From positions 1 to 64,000 of the forward strand of contig NZ_CAKMMF010000031.1 of the NCBI RefSeq assembly GCF_927798095.1: a stretch of DNA of 64,000 nt. Direction: 5' to 3'. The notes below the pieces were generated by a model. That model did no database searches and was not told the DNA's origin. It saw only the letters and a program-made list of their open reading frames with translations. Source of the DNA: Paenibacillus plantiphilus. GTDB lineage: Bacteria; Bacillota; Bacilli; Paenibacillales; Paenibacillaceae. Both the position numbers and the translations under genes were made by a program. How positions within the stretch are numbered: the stretch's first letter is position 1; each line of letters opens with the position of its first letter. Below, one piece after another: positions 55,140 to 64,000 of the stretch.

Positions 55140-56158
55140 TTGTAAGATTCGGTTTTGTTGCGATGAGTATGCAGCTTGAGAATGCATCTCCATCGCGAAC
55201 GATGACGTATGCGAATTTCTCCAAGCTGACGGATCGCGAAGCAGGACTGCGCAGGCTGGAGAGTCTTGCTGAAGAGAATCTGAGGAATACGCTGCGGCTG
55301 CTGCGGCACTGCGCCGCTAATGACATCCGCATGTATCGCTTCTCCTCGAAGCTGATTCCGCTTGTGACGCATGATGCGCTGCTGGACTGGTCGCCTTGGC
55401 CTGCTCTTGCAGACGGCTTCGCTAGAATCGGCGACTTCGTAAGAGAGCATAACATGAGGGTGTCCTTGCATCCTGACCATTTCTGCGTATTCAGCACGCC
55501 TCGGCCAGAGGTGCTTGCCAAATCCGAGGAGGATATGGTGTATCATTGCCGCATGCTGGAGGCGATGGGACTGGATGATTCAGCCAAATGCAACATTCAT
55601 ATGGGCGGGGCTTATGGGGACAAGCCGCTGTCCTCAGAGCGGTTCGTCAAGCAGTTCAGCGCACTGCCGGAGCGGCTTCGCAGACGAATAACGCTGGAGA
55701 ATGACGATAAGACCTACACCGTTCGTGAGACATTGGAAGCAGCGGAGCTTGTCGGGACGCCTATGGTGCTGGACATCCATCATCATGCCGTTAACGACGG
55801 CGGTGAAAGCGGCAGCGCATTGTACGGCGAGCTGTGGCCGCGTATTGTGCGGACATGGGCGAATGAATTTATGGTGCCTGACGGTCAGGCATCAGCGCTT
55901 CAGCCGCTGCCTCCCAAGCTGCACGCCTCCAGTCCGAAGAGCGATAAGGAACCGCGAAGCCATGCCGACTATGTGGAAGCCGGACCTGTTGTGCGATTTC
56001 TGAAAGAAGTCGCCGGATCGCTGGAGCGGCTTGATGTTATGCTGGAAGCGAAGCAGAAGGATGCTGCGGTGTTCAAGCTGATGGAGGACATGCGGGCGTT
56101 GGAGTCAGCAGGCCAAGGCATCCGCGTTATTGATGGCGCGACGATTGAGATCGATTGA
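55136..56158 (+). CDS. uvsE: UV damage endonuclease
   Basis: A 340-residue TIM-barrel nuclease (UVDE) that nicks DNA 5' to UV photoproducts and other lesions. Family motifs: VRFGFVAMSMQLENASPSRT, IRMYRFSSKLIPLVTH, VSLHPDHFCVFSTPRPEV, NIHMGGAYGDK, LENDDKTYT and LDIHHHAVN, which supply the metal ligands. It starts at GTG, overlapping the previous gene. Common in spore formers. Confidence 0.93.
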   Translation: MIVRFGFVAMSMQLENASPSRTMTYANFSKLTDREAGLRRLESLAEENLRNTLRLLRHCAANDIRMYRFSSKLIPLVTHDALLDWSPWPALADGFARIGDFVREHNMRVSLHPDHFCVFSTPRPEVLAKSEEDMVYHCRMLEAMGLDDSAKCNIHMGGAYGDKPLSSERFVKQFSALPERLRRRITLENDDKTYTVRETLEAAELVGTPMVLDIHHHAVNDGGESGSALYGELWPRIVRTWANEFMVPDGQASALQPLPPKLHASSPKSDKEPRSHADYVEAGPVVRFLKEVAGSLERLDVMLEAKQKDAAVFKLMEDMRALESAGQGIRVIDGATIEID

Positions 56159-56322
56159 TGAGTTGAGTATAGAAGGCATAGTATACGATGCGTCTGCGTT
56201 CTGTGAGAGAGGTCTGCCATTCGCATTACTTATATAATGCTTGAATTATTGTGGTAAATGGGGTATTTTGGGTAACAGAAATGCAATGATTTTCCCGCAA
56301 GGGAGAGGAGGATTTATTGTTT

Positions 56323-57093
56323 ATGAACGGACTATTAGCTGGTAAGAATATACTTGTTATGGGTGTTGCGAATGACCGCAGCATCGCATGGGCGATTGCG
56401 CAATCCTTGGCTGCTCAGGGTGCACGTCTTGCATTTACATATGAGAGCGAGCGTGTTGAGGAACGGGTCCGCAAGCTGGCGGATACGATTCCAGACTCGA
56501 TTATTCTGCCCTGCAATGTAACGGTGGATGAAGAGATTGATGCTCTGGCGGCACAGCTTAAGGAGCACTTTGGCGTTCTCCATGGATTGGTGCACAGCAT
56601 TGCTTTTGCCAAGACGGAGGAGCTGGAGGGCATGTTCGCCGATACTTCCCGTGCAGGCTTTGCACTGGCGCATGACATAAGCGCGTACTCGCTCACAGCG
56701 GTGGCGCAGCGTGTCTATCCGCTTATGACTGAGGGCGGAAGCATGATGACGATGACGTATCTGGGCGCAGAGCGCGCGCTTCGCAATTATAATGTTATGG
56801 GTGTAGCCAAAGCGGCGCTGGAAGCATCGGTTCGTTATCTGGCTGCTGATCTTGGACAATTCAACGTGCGTGTGAACGCTATCTCTGCTGGGCCGATCCG
56901 AACACTGGCTGCTAAGGGGATCAAAGATTTCAACTCCATTCTGCGCCAAGTGGAAGAGAGAGCGCCGCTGCGCAGAACTACGGAAACTGCAGAGGTTGGA
57001 GACACGGCGATGTTCCTGATGAGCCATCTGTCCCGTGGAATTACAGGCGAGATCATTTATGTAGACAACGGCTACAACATTGTAGGCGTTTAG
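56323..57093 (+). CDS. fabI: Enoyl-[acyl-carrier-protein] reductase (NADH)
   Basis: 256 residues from the ATG at 56323; a TTG at 56317 closer to AGGAGG is an equal candidate. Catalyses the last step of fatty acid elongation. NAD motif GVANDRSIAWAIAQSLAAQG, catalytic Tyr and Lys in NYNVMGVAKAALEASVRYLA, and the C-terminal ISAGPIRTLAAKGI and ITGEIIYVDNGYNIVG are as in FabI. It is the target of triclosan-type inhibitors. Single gene with strong terminator. Confidence 0.95.
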   Translation: MNGLLAGKNILVMGVANDRSIAWAIAQSLAAQGARLAFTYESERVEERVRKLADTIPDSIILPCNVTVDEEIDALAAQLKEHFGVLHGLVHSIAFAKTEELEGMFADTSRAGFALAHDISAYSLTAVAQRVYPLMTEGGSMMTMTYLGAERALRNYNVMGVAKAALEASVRYLAADLGQFNVRVNAISAGPIRTLAAKGIKDFNSILRQVEERAPLRRTTETAEVGDTAMFLMSHLSRGITGEIIYVDNGYNIVGV

Positions 57094-57152
57094 AGCCGAG
57101 TCTGTATGGCATGATCAAGACAGCGCAGCCTTCGGCTTGAAAGGGCAGAAGG

Positions 57153-57190
57153 AACAAAGAGGACCCCTGTATTCGGCGGTCCTCTTTGTT
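57153..57190 (+). terminator. Intrinsic terminator after fabI; rest of gap empty
   Basis: AACAAAGAGGACC pairs perfectly with GGTCCTCTTTGTT. From 57191 to 57572 I see no gene; a TTGACA (57422) with TATAAG (57547-type spacing is too long at 19 bases) is a weak promoter candidate for the next gene. Confidence 0.85.
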
Positions 57191-57572
57191 GTGTGCGCCT
57201 GTCCTGCACGCGCACGGAGGATTGTACCGCAAGCGTCCGCTGCCCCTTCGCCTGTAGACGGACTCTCGCTGCGAGCATAGAGTGCGAATGTTCTTGCAGA
57301 GGGCGGCATAGGTTAACGAAGCGTGAAATTACAGCAAAGCAGGCAGTTCCATAACGGAACGGGGTTGTTGAAAGCTTCACCAGGAGCGCCGAGTCATCCA
57401 TCGCCCTCTTTATTCCATTCATTGACAAGAAGGGTGGCGGAATTGCTATAAGCTGGAGTAAAATAGTAATTGCGAGCCGTATGTTGTCATTGCGGATGGC
57501 GGATGCGCCACAGGGGTGACGAGGACGAAAAACCGCTGCTTGTGATGAATGGCGATAAGAGGGATAATTGAC

Positions 57573-58403
57573 ATGCTAGAGTTATTCGACATACTGCTGC
57601 TTCTTCTGCTGGGGCTTACGTCTGCTGTGTTTGGCAGCATTGTTGGACTTGGGGGCGGTATAATTATTGTACCGGCGCTGGTCCTGCTGGGCCCGCAGCT
57701 GATAGGTGCGGAAATTAGCCATGCGTCAGCCGTTGGCATTTCGTTGACAGTGCTCGTAGTTACGGCGCTGTCCTCTACGCTGGCTTATGCGAAGAGCAAG
57801 CGTGTCGATTTCCGCAGCGGCTGGCTGTTTTTTATTACAAGCGGTCCTGCGGCGATGGGCGGCTCATTATTAACGAGCCAATTGAAGAATGGCGCGTTCC
57901 AGCTTTATTTTGGCATCTTCATCCTGCTAATGGCAGCTTTGCTGGTCGCACAGGATTATATGAGGCCGATTCGGAAACAGTGGCCGATCATCAGAACGTA
58001 TACAGATGCTGCTGGCGCTGTGCATACGTATAGCTACAGTGTGCTTCCAGCGTTGTTTATCGGTCTGTGTGTCGGGCTTGTATCCGGGCTGTTCGGCATT
58101 GGCGGCGGCTCGTTATTCGTGCCGGTCATGGTGCTTCTGTTCCGTTATCCGCCGCATGTGGCGGTAGCGACCTCCATGTTCGTTATTTTTCTGTCCTCGA
58201 TTCTTGGCAGCGGTGTGCATGCATGGCTCGGGGAGACAGACCCTATACTGGTTCTCGCGTTGCTCCCAGGCGCATGGATCGGCGGCAGGATCGGTGCGCG
58301 CATAGCTGGCAAAATGACGGGCAGAGGGCTGATGTGGGTAATGCGAGCAGCATTCGTCCTGCTGGGGATTGAGCTTGTAGTTGAAGGAATTGCGCTAAGT
58401 TGA
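57573..58403 (+). CDS. TauE/SafE-family sulfite/anion permease-like protein
   Basis: 276 residues from the ATG at 57573, preceded by GAGGGAT; the in-frame ATG 24 bases earlier lacks a site. About eight membrane helices with the duplicated family motif: FGSIVGLGGGIIIVPALVLL in the first half and SGLFGIGGGSLFVPVMVLLF in the second. TauE/SafE proteins move sulfite, sulfonates or other organic anions. No metabolic neighbour points to a substrate. Confidence 0.88.
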   Translation: MLELFDILLLLLLGLTSAVFGSIVGLGGGIIIVPALVLLGPQLIGAEISHASAVGISLTVLVVTALSSTLAYAKSKRVDFRSGWLFFITSGPAAMGGSLLTSQLKNGAFQLYFGIFILLMAALLVAQDYMRPIRKQWPIIRTYTDAAGAVHTYSYSVLPALFIGLCVGLVSGLFGIGGGSLFVPVMVLLFRYPPHVAVATSMFVIFLSSILGSGVHAWLGETDPILVLALLPGAWIGGRIGARIAGKMTGRGLMWVMRAAFVLLGIELVVEGIALS

Positions 58404-58500
58404 GGCGTCTCCTTCCGACATTCGGGCGAAACTTTGATGAATGGCTGACGTATAGTAGTAAGGCAATGATCGAACTCATAGGAAAGTAGTGTGATAGACG

Positions 58501-59355
58501 GTGAGTGACCAGAATGACATCCCGACAATCGGGGGCAAAAGCTTTACCGCTGTCGCTATCAATTGCGCGGCTAAAGCAGGAGAATGGATCAAAACAAAGC
58601 TCGGAAATTATACAAGCCTAACGTTAAAATATTCTGCCCAAGACCTTTGCACAGAAGTGGACAAAGGCTCGGAGATGATGATAAAAAATCTGGTGCTGAC
58701 GCATTTTCCCCATCATTCATTTCTCGGTGAAGAGGGTGTAGAGCCAGGCCCTGAGGCGTCTGAGCGGGCGCTTGATAATGTGCGGGATGCGGAGTATCTC
58801 TGGATCGTTGATCCGATAGACGGGACGACGAATTTCGTGCACGGCTTTCCTTTTTTCTCCGTATCAATCGCGCTGGCGCATAAGGGCGAGGTCATCGTCG
58901 GAGTGGTCTATGACCCGATGCGTGACGAGCTGTTCGTAGCAGAGAAGGGCAAGGGAGCGTACGTTCACGGCAAGCGGATGCAGGTATCCGAAGAGGCGGC
59001 CTTGGGAGAGAGCCTGCTGGCAACCGGCTTCCCTGCGGATCAGCAATTCGCTCTGCCGCTTAATATGAAGGGGCTTCAAGCCTTAGTGCCGCAAGTGCGC
59101 AATATTCGCTCAGGAGGCTCCGCAGCGCTTCATATGGCTTACTTGGCTGCCGGGCGTCTGAGCGGCTTCTGGGAGATCGGGCTGAATTCATGGGATCTTG
59201 CAGCGGGCGCGCTGCTGGTTGCGGAATCAGGCGGACGGGTTACGGATACGAAGGGCAGGCCGTATGATCTCGGCGTCCGCCATGTCGTCGCCTCCAATGG
59301 TCATATTCACGCCCAGCTTCTAAGTGAGCTGGAGAAGGCCGAAGCTGTTGGATAA
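58501..59355 (+). CDS. Inositol monophosphatase family protein
   Basis: A 284-residue metal-dependent phosphatase. Motifs FLGEEG, WIVDPIDGTTNFVHGFPFFS and NSWDLAAGALLVAESGG supply the Mg ligands and fix the family (SuhB-like). Substrates may include inositol phosphates or related sugar phosphates. Starts at GTG. Confidence 0.92.
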   Translation: MSDQNDIPTIGGKSFTAVAINCAAKAGEWIKTKLGNYTSLTLKYSAQDLCTEVDKGSEMMIKNLVLTHFPHHSFLGEEGVEPGPEASERALDNVRDAEYLWIVDPIDGTTNFVHGFPFFSVSIALAHKGEVIVGVVYDPMRDELFVAEKGKGAYVHGKRMQVSEEAALGESLLATGFPADQQFALPLNMKGLQALVPQVRNIRSGGSAALHMAYLAAGRLSGFWEIGLNSWDLAAGALLVAESGGRVTDTKGRPYDLGVRHVVASNGHIHAQLLSELEKAEAVG

Positions 59356-59377
59356 CTGAGGTTCACAGAGTGTCTTC

Positions 59378-59412
59378 ATAGGAATAGGAATAGGAATAGG
59401 AATAGGAATAGG
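59378..59412 (+). repeat. Hexanucleotide microsatellite (ATAGGA)
   Basis: Five full ATAGGA units and a partial sixth, just before a terminator. Copy number is expected to vary by slippage. Confidence 0.9.
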
Positions 59413-59443
59413 CCAATCGGGGAATTCTGGTTGGTCTTTTTTC
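59411..59443 (+). terminator. Intrinsic terminator
   Basis: GGCCAAT pairs with GTTGGTC around an AT-rich loop and is followed by TTTTTTCT. It ends the inositol monophosphatase gene. Confidence 0.75.
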
Positions 59444-59500
59444 TATGGATGGATATTGAGTTGCAAACCCCCAGAGTACCTACTATTAAACTGCACATAG

Positions 59501-59626
59501 CTGCAAAAGTACATCTTATGCATCCAATACAGCCCCTCGCAGCCGAAGTAACTGCGATAATACATCAAATATCGCCACAACCCGGTGTATACGGTAATTT
59601 TCTGCTTATTTGATGTACTTTTGCAG
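59501..59626. repeat. 15-base perfect inverted repeat enclosing 96 bases
   Basis: CTGCAAAAGTACATC (59501-59515) is repeated in inverse as GATGTACTTTTGCAG (59612-59626). No frame inside encodes a convincing protein. It may be a small MITE-like or interspersed intergenic repeat. The rest of 59444-59754 shows no gene. Confidence 0.7.
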
Positions 59627-59754
59627 GTAAGTGGCTTGAAATGGTCCCTTCTGGCACTATTACCTGTATTGTTGCAGCAGCGGAGATACAAGCACGGTAC
59701 TTAACTGTATACAAGCCGTATACAAGGGACTGCGCGCGATACAAGGAGCATTGT

Positions 59755-59940
59755 TCAACGCTGTTTTCTAGTAACGAGCAGAGCGATTATAAACGAGGCT
59801 TGAACAGAGATCACAATACCTATTGTGAATAAGGCAAGATTATCTCCGCCATGTCCATTATCAAGAATCAAAGCCAATAGTATAAAAAGAATCATGCTGA
59901 TACTAAGCGTTGAAATGAAGGCAAGGAATACATAATTCAT
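59755..59940 (-). CDS. Small two-helix membrane protein
   Basis: 61 residues, MNYVFLAFISTLSISMILFI..., with two membrane helices joined by a short DNGHGGDN loop and a basic C-terminus (VTRKQR). GGAGGT lies about 10 bases upstream of the ATG on the minus strand. No family recognised. It is isolated between two terminators, in AT-rich DNA. Confidence 0.55.
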   Translation of the reverse strand: MNYVFLAFISTLSISMILFILLALILDNGHGGDNLALFTIGIVISVQASFIIALLVTRKQR

Positions 59941-60123
59941 GCTAGATATAACCTCCAGTCTGTTTGGTATGCTGCAGCTTTCATACGGTCATGTTAAGCC
60001 GATGAAAAGCAATGAATCCATCATTGTATATCCCTTTTATACAAATATTTAGAAGCATTAACATTTTACTTGATAAAGCCTTCGCATTCAATCTTTTTCA
60101 ATAATTGTTCAGCCCAAAATAAA

Positions 60124-60165
60124 GCCCTTCCGGATCCCTGCAATGGGAAGCGGAAGGGCAAATAA
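60124..60165 (-). terminator. Terminator of the hemL paralogue
   Basis: On the minus strand GCCCTTCCGC pairs with GGAAGGGC and is followed by TTTATTTT. It lies 31 bases after the stop codon. Confidence 0.8.
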
Positions 60166-60196
60166 ACTCGCTTAGTATAGATTGCTCGAACTCCTA

Positions 60197-61528
60197 TTAG
60201 CCCTGTCCATGTGCAGCTGCCATTGCTCTTAAAGCTTGGTCGGCCGCTTGGATCGTCGCGGCAATATCCTCTTCCGTATGAGCCGTGGTCAGGAACCATG
60301 CTTCATATTTGGAAGGGGCGAGGCAGATGCCTTGCTCCAGCATCAGCCGGAAAAATTGGGCGAACTGCTCGCCATCCGTATCCTGCGCTTCGTCATAGTT
60401 CGTTACGGGATGCGAGCAGAAATGAGCGGAGAAGGAGCCGCGAATGCGGTTGATCTGGAGCGGGATGCCATAGCTGTCCGCAGATGCCCGCAACGCGTCG
60501 GCAAGCTGAACAGCGAGCGCGTCCATTCCCTCGTACACTCCCGGCTTCTGCAGCACCTCCAGGCAAGCGATGCCTGCAGAGATCGAAGCCGGATTCCCGG
60601 CCATCGTACCGGCCTGATACGCAGGACCGAGCGGAGCTACCTGCTCCATCACTTCTTTGCGGCCGCCGTAAGCGCCTATGGGAAGTCCGCCGCCGATGAT
60701 TTTGCCCAGTGCTGTGAGATCGGGCTCAATGGCTGCTTTATCAGGGAATACATCATACGTATGCGCGCTGCCGTAGTGGAAGCGGAAGGCGCTGATCACC
60801 TCGTCATAGATGACGAGTGCACCGGCTTCGCGTGTCATGCGGCACAGCTCCTCCAGAAATCCGGGCTTCGGCATGACCATGCCGAAGTTGCCGACGATCG
60901 GCTCCACCATGACGGCGGCCACCTCGTCGCCCCAGCGCTCAAGCGCTTGCTTGAGGCTCTCTGGATCGTTGAATGGAACGGTGATTACTTCGCCGGCAAT
61001 GCTGGCGGGTACGCCCGCGCTGTCAGGAATGCCTAGCGTTGAGGGGCCGGAGCCTGCCGCGACCAGAACGAGATCGGAATGGCCGTGGTAGCAGCCGGCG
61101 AACTTAATGATTTTGCTGCGTTTCGTGAAGGCGCGTGCGACACGAATTGTCGTCATGACGGCTTCTGTGCCTGAATTGACGAAGCGGACCTTATCCATGG
61201 ATGGAATCGCCGCCTTCAACATGCGCGCCAGTTCAATCTCCAGCTCGGTCGGCGTCCCGTAAAGGGTGCCGTTCTCCGCAGCCCTGGTTATTGCAGCTGT
61301 TATATGCGGATGCGCGTGGCCTGTGATGATGGGACCGTACGCGCATAGATAGTCGATGTATCGGTTGTCATCGACATCCCAGAAATGAGCGCCCCGCGCG
61401 CGCTTCATGAATACCGGCGCACCGCCGCCGACCGCTTTGAACGAACGGGAAGGGCTGTTGACGCCGCCGACAATATGCAAGAGCGCTTCGGCATACAATA
61501 ACTCGGAACGCGGACGAGAGGTTGACAT
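60197..61528 (-). CDS. hemL: Glutamate-1-semialdehyde 2,1-aminomutase
   Basis: A 443-residue PLP enzyme forming 5-aminolevulinate for tetrapyrroles. Signatures [53 protein letters not shown] and the PLP Lys in [16 protein letters not shown] are complete. The isolated location, away from hemA/hemB genes, suggests the GsaB-type second copy found in Bacilli; this is inference. AAGGAGG precedes the start. Confidence 0.9.
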   Translation of the reverse strand: MSTSRPRSELLYAEALLHIVGGVNSPSRSFKAVGGGAPVFMKRARGAHFWDVDDNRYIDYLCAYGPIITGHAHPHITAAITRAAENGTLYGTPTELEIELARMLKAAIPSMDKVRFVNSGTEAVMTTIRVARAFTKRSKIIKFAGCYHGHSDLVLVAAGSGPSTLGIPDSAGVPASIAGEVITVPFNDPESLKQALERWGDEVAAVMVEPIVGNFGMVMPKPGFLEELCRMTREAGALVIYDEVISAFRFHYGSAHTYDVFPDKAAIEPDLTALGKIIGGGLPIGAYGGRKEVMEQVAPLGPAYQAGTMAGNPASISAGIACLEVLQKPGVYEGMDALAVQLADALRASADSYGIPLQINRIRGSFSAHFCSHPVTNYDEAQDTDGEQFAQFFRLMLEQGICLAPSKYEAWFLTTAHTEEDIAATIQAADQALRAMAAAHGQG

Positions 61529-61603
61529 AGGGAAAGCCTCCTTATAATAAGCGTGCTGTGGCTGTTGTTGGCTGGACTGTATGCATTCGCTTCTTGTACA
61601 AGA

Positions 61604-61656
61604 AAAACAGAGGGGATCCCGGCCGTAACGATACGGTCACGAATCTGCCCTCTGTC
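61604..61656 (-). terminator. Terminator of the LCP gene
   Basis: On the minus strand ACAGAGGG pairs with CCCTCTGT around an inner hairpin GACCGTA/TTACGGC, and TTTTTC follows. It lies 28 bases after the LCP stop and before the hemL leader. Confidence 0.8.
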
Positions 61657-61683
61657 GTATAGCAATAACTTGCTGATCCGCCT

Positions 61684-62748
61684 TTAACGTTTATCCGAGC
61701 TGTCTGCACCTGCACTGGAGTCTGTACCGCCGCCGGCTTCGCTCCCAGCGCCAGCTGTCGCTGGATCTGTCACAGAGGAATCCTTCGACAGCACATCCTG
61801 CACGTACTCCATCAGCTTCGCTTCATCTCGGATGGCGAGAACAGATGCGCCGCCGACATTCCTGTCGCTGATTAATTCCATTGGCGGCACTTGTGCTGAG
61901 CCGGCCATATGGCTGCTAATTCCGAGCTGAGCCAGCTTGAAAATATCCATCGGTTGAAGGTTGGACTCCACATGAGGCTGAATGCTATCCAGTATAGCCT
62001 TCATATTAATGATATGCTCTGCCGATTGGAGCTCCTTAGCAACAGCGGCAAGAACATTTCTCTGCCGCTCGGTGCGAGTGAAATCGCTCATCGCATCATG
62101 CCGGAAACGGACATACATGAGTGCTTTTTCGCCATCGAGATGCTGCTGGCCCTTCTTCAAGTGAATATCATACCGGTTGCCATCGGCATTATCGACATAA
62201 TTCATATTTTTCTCCACATAAAAATCAATGCCACCAATCGCATCCACAAGCGATTTGAATCCTTCGAAATCGGTATAAACATAATATTGGATATCGAGTC
62301 CGAGCATATTCCCGATCGTTTTCATCGCAAGGTTGGGTCCGCCAAGCGCCAATGCGGTATTGACCCGGTCATCTTTATGTCCTTCAATCGGAACAAAAGT
62401 GTCGCGCAGCACGGACAATAGATGGATTTGTTTGGTGACGGGATCAATCGAAGCAACAAGCATGGAATCTGATCGAGCAGATTCATCCTTCTCCAGACCG
62501 CGATTGTCGCCGCCCATCAACAAAATGTTGACCCGTTCCGTGCCTTCCCATTCGGGCGGCTTCTCGGATTCCTTTTCCTCGAACTGTGCGAAGCGGGATT
62601 CTTCCTTAGGCTTGCTGAATCCTTCAGCAAAATCTAAAGTAATATAAATAAAATAACCTGCAATACATACGATGATGACTAGTACACCCAGCAAAGCCCA
62701 TAGCCAGGGTCTTCTTCGTTTCTTAGTGCGTTCTTTGGCACGTGCCAC
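61684..62748 (-). CDS. LytR-CpsA-Psr (LCP) family wall-polymer transferase
   Basis: About 354 residues from the GTG at 62748, 6 bases after GGGAGGA; an ATG 15 bases upstream lies in that site. Basic cytoplasmic head (RAKERTKKRRRPW), one membrane helix, then an extracellular LCP domain: VNILLMGGDNR, SDSMLVASIDPVTKQIHLLS, RDTFVP, KLALALGGP-like NTALALGGPNLAMKTI and YVRFRHDAMSDFTRTERQR. These Arg/Asp residues bind polyprenyl-phosphate. It attaches teichoic acid-like polymers to peptidoglycan. A Gly/Ser-rich tail ends the protein. Confidence 0.92.
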   Translation of the reverse strand: MARAKERTKKRRRPWLWALLGVLVIIVCIAGYFIYITLDFAEGFSKPKEESRFAQFEEKESEKPPEWEGTERVNILLMGGDNRGLEKDESARSDSMLVASIDPVTKQIHLLSVLRDTFVPIEGHKDDRVNTALALGGPNLAMKTIGNMLGLDIQYYVYTDFEGFKSLVDAIGGIDFYVEKNMNYVDNADGNRYDIHLKKGQQHLDGEKALMYVRFRHDAMSDFTRTERQRNVLAAVAKELQSAEHIINMKAILDSIQPHVESNLQPMDIFKLAQLGISSHMAGSAQVPPMELISDRNVGGASVLAIRDEAKLMEYVQDVLSKDSSVTDPATAGAGSEAGGGTDSSAGADSSDKR

Positions 62749-63009
62749 TTCTGTTCCTCCCATTCTGCAAGCTGTTCCATTTCAATCAGTGCTATAATGA
62801 GCTACAATGATTGGGGTTAATGATGAATATAGCGATAAAGGATGCGCCAGATTCGTTCTTTCGTTTACGCTATCTTTAATCTATTGTAGTATTACATATC
62901 ATAAAATTATAAAATGTAACGTCGTATAGAAGCAAGTTTTATCTATTGGAATCGATACAGGATGATATTTCCCAGGAAATGTCGAGCGAGAGGAGCAGGA
63001 GAAGCCAAT

Positions 63010-64000
63010 ATGTTAGCGATTGATGTCCATGATCTGCGCAAGCAATTCAAGGTCCAGAAGAACCGCGAAGGTCTTACTGGCGCACTTAAAGACTTGTTCA
63101 AGCGGGAATACAATGAAATTACAGCGGTGAAGGATATTTCCTTCCAAATTCCGCAGGGCGAAATATGCGGATACATAGGGGAGAATGGAGCCGGGAAGTC
63201 GACAACGATCAAGATGCTGACCGGCATACTAGTACCTACTTCGGGGCATATCAAGGTGAACGGGTATGTTCCCTTCAAGGAACGCGAGAAGTTTGTGAAG
63301 GAAATCGGGGTTGTCTTCGGGCAAAGAAGCCAGCTCTGGTGGGATATTGGCGTTATCGAATCGTTCCAGCTGCTGCGCAAGGTGTACCGTGTGCCGGAAG
63401 CGGAGTTTCGCAAGCGCCTTGATGAGCTTGTCGAACGTTTGCAGCTTGGCGAGCTGCTGAACCGTCCGGTGCGAAAGCTTAGTCTTGGTCAGCGGATGAG
63501 ATGCGAGCTGGTTGCATCCCTGCTGCATAACCCGTCCATTCTATTTCTCGATGAGCCGACGATTGGTCTTGATATCGTTGTGAAGACAGAAATCCGCGAT
63601 TTCTTGATGAAAATAAATCGTGAGCAGGGGACGACAATTTTGCTTACGACCCATGACCTGCAGGATATTGAAGCTTTATGCTCACGGGTCGTCATGCTCG
63701 ATGACGGCCGAATTATATATGACGGCGGACTGGATGAGCTGAAGTCCCGCTGGAGCAAAGGGCGGGAAATTCATTTTCAGTTTGCCGAGCCGCCGCAGCT
63801 GGATGATTTGCGGCAGCTGACTGAGGGGCTTGGCGTAACATGGACGCAAGAGAACGAGCTGGTGGCCGCGATGTTTTTGCCGCACGCGGTCAATGTATCC
63901 GATGCGCTCGCGCGAGTGGTTGGAGGCGGCGGGAGCATTCGCGACATTAAAATTGTGGAGACGAATACGGATGAGATCGTCCGTGAAATCTATCAATCCG
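63010..64000 (+). CDS. ABC-2-type exporter ATPase (runs off right edge)
   Basis: At least 330 residues with no stop before the edge. ATG at 63010 follows AGGAGAAGCC. Walker A GYIGENGAGKSTTIKML, signature KLSLGQRMRCELVASLLHNP (LSLGQ in place of LSGGQ), Walker B ILFLDEPTIGLD and switch His in LLTTHDLQDIE are present. The long N-terminal stretch before Walker A (LTGALKDLFKREYNEITAVKD) is typical of the subfamily paired with two ABC-2 permeases encoded downstream. Substrate unknown. Confidence 0.9.
   Translation, partial: MLAIDVHDLRKQFKVQKNREGLTGALKDLFKREYNEITAVKDISFQIPQGEICGYIGENGAGKSTTIKMLTGILVPTSGHIKVNGYVPFKEREKFVKEIGVVFGQRSQLWWDIGVIESFQLLRKVYRVPEAEFRKRLDELVERLQLGELLNRPVRKLSLGQRMRCELVASLLHNPSILFLDEPTIGLDIVVKTEIRDFLMKINREQGTTILLTTHDLQDIEALCSRVVMLDDGRIIYDGGLDELKSRWSKGREIHFQFAEPPQLDDLRQLTEGLGVTWTQENELVAAMFLPHAVNVSDALARVVGGGGSIRDIKIVETNTDEIVREIYQS

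Noticed and set aside
60236-61036. A 266-codon open frame antisense to hemL
   Set aside because: Shadow of a strongly conserved gene; no independent support.
61604-61656. Riboswitch or T-box leader of hemL
   Set aside because: The fold ends in a T-run directly after the LCP gene and has no T-box or specifier features; it is a terminator.

Overview
The window looks like chromosomal DNA of a Gram-positive, endospore-forming relative of Paenibacillus. The evidence is strong AGGAGG-type ribosome binding sites, frequent TTG and GTG starts, a giant surface protein with three C-terminal SLH domains, a copper-amine-oxidase-like stalk domain on a binding protein, lipoproteins, an LCP wall-polymer ligase, YneF and Fur-box promoters. 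No rRNA or intact tRNA gene, CRISPR array or complete mobile element was found. The assignment is inference; no taxonomic search was run.

Layout. 1-5 kb: the start of a Gly/Pro-rich protein leaving the left edge, an ATP-grasp protein, a membrane GGDEF-EAL protein with a structured leader, and a guanylate-kinase-like protein. 5.3-12.7 kb: a ~2470-residue adhesin with 15 cadherin-like repeats. 12.9-15.3 kb: an operon of a GNAT acetyltransferase, a small protein and three phage-collar-like proteins. 15.4-22.7 kb: mostly housekeeping (sodA, a DUF2188 protein, GNAT, DUF402, lepB, rnhA, queG, HD-GYP, yneF, folE). 23.3-28.2 kb: a Fur-controlled ferric-siderophore uptake operon (lipoprotein, binding protein, two permeases, ATPase). 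28.2-31.6 kb: a gene-poor, partly AT-rich stretch with a VCBS-like protein, a displaced 3' end of tmRNA (ssrA), a truncated gene and a PQQ-propeller lipoprotein. 31.6-45.65 kb: a large Fur-box-preceded siderophore operon. 45.6-64 kb: a DUF2935-SOD fusion, alpha/beta hydrolase, IclR regulator, aconitase, amidase, ddl, uvsE, fabI, a TauE-type permease, inositol monophosphatase, a hemL paralogue, an LCP protein and the start of an ABC ATPase.

Main result. The 31.7-45.65 kb operon joins two pathways normally seen apart. Its first half is rhizobactin/schizokinen-like: diaminobutyrate aminotransferase and decarboxylase, an IucA/IucC synthetase, a hydroxamate acetyltransferase, an N-hydroxylase and an MFS exporter. 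Its second half is petrobactin-like: a second IucA/IucC synthetase followed by asbC, asbD, asbE and asbF equivalents that make, activate, carry and transfer 3,4-dihydroxybenzoate. The gene set predicts a citrate siderophore with both hydroxamate and 3,4-catecholate chemistry on 1,3-diaminopropane arms. The uptake operon 3.5 kb upstream is its likely importer, and both are preceded by Fur boxes at sigma-A-like promoters.

Other points: the same GTTTCAT-N3-RTGAAAC palindrome lies in the promoter regions of the IclR regulator and of aconitase, suggesting a direct regulatory link. Several siderophore-cluster proteins carry in-frame low-complexity expansions. The ssrA fragment with its own terminator marks an old integration or rearrangement junction next to the iron genes.
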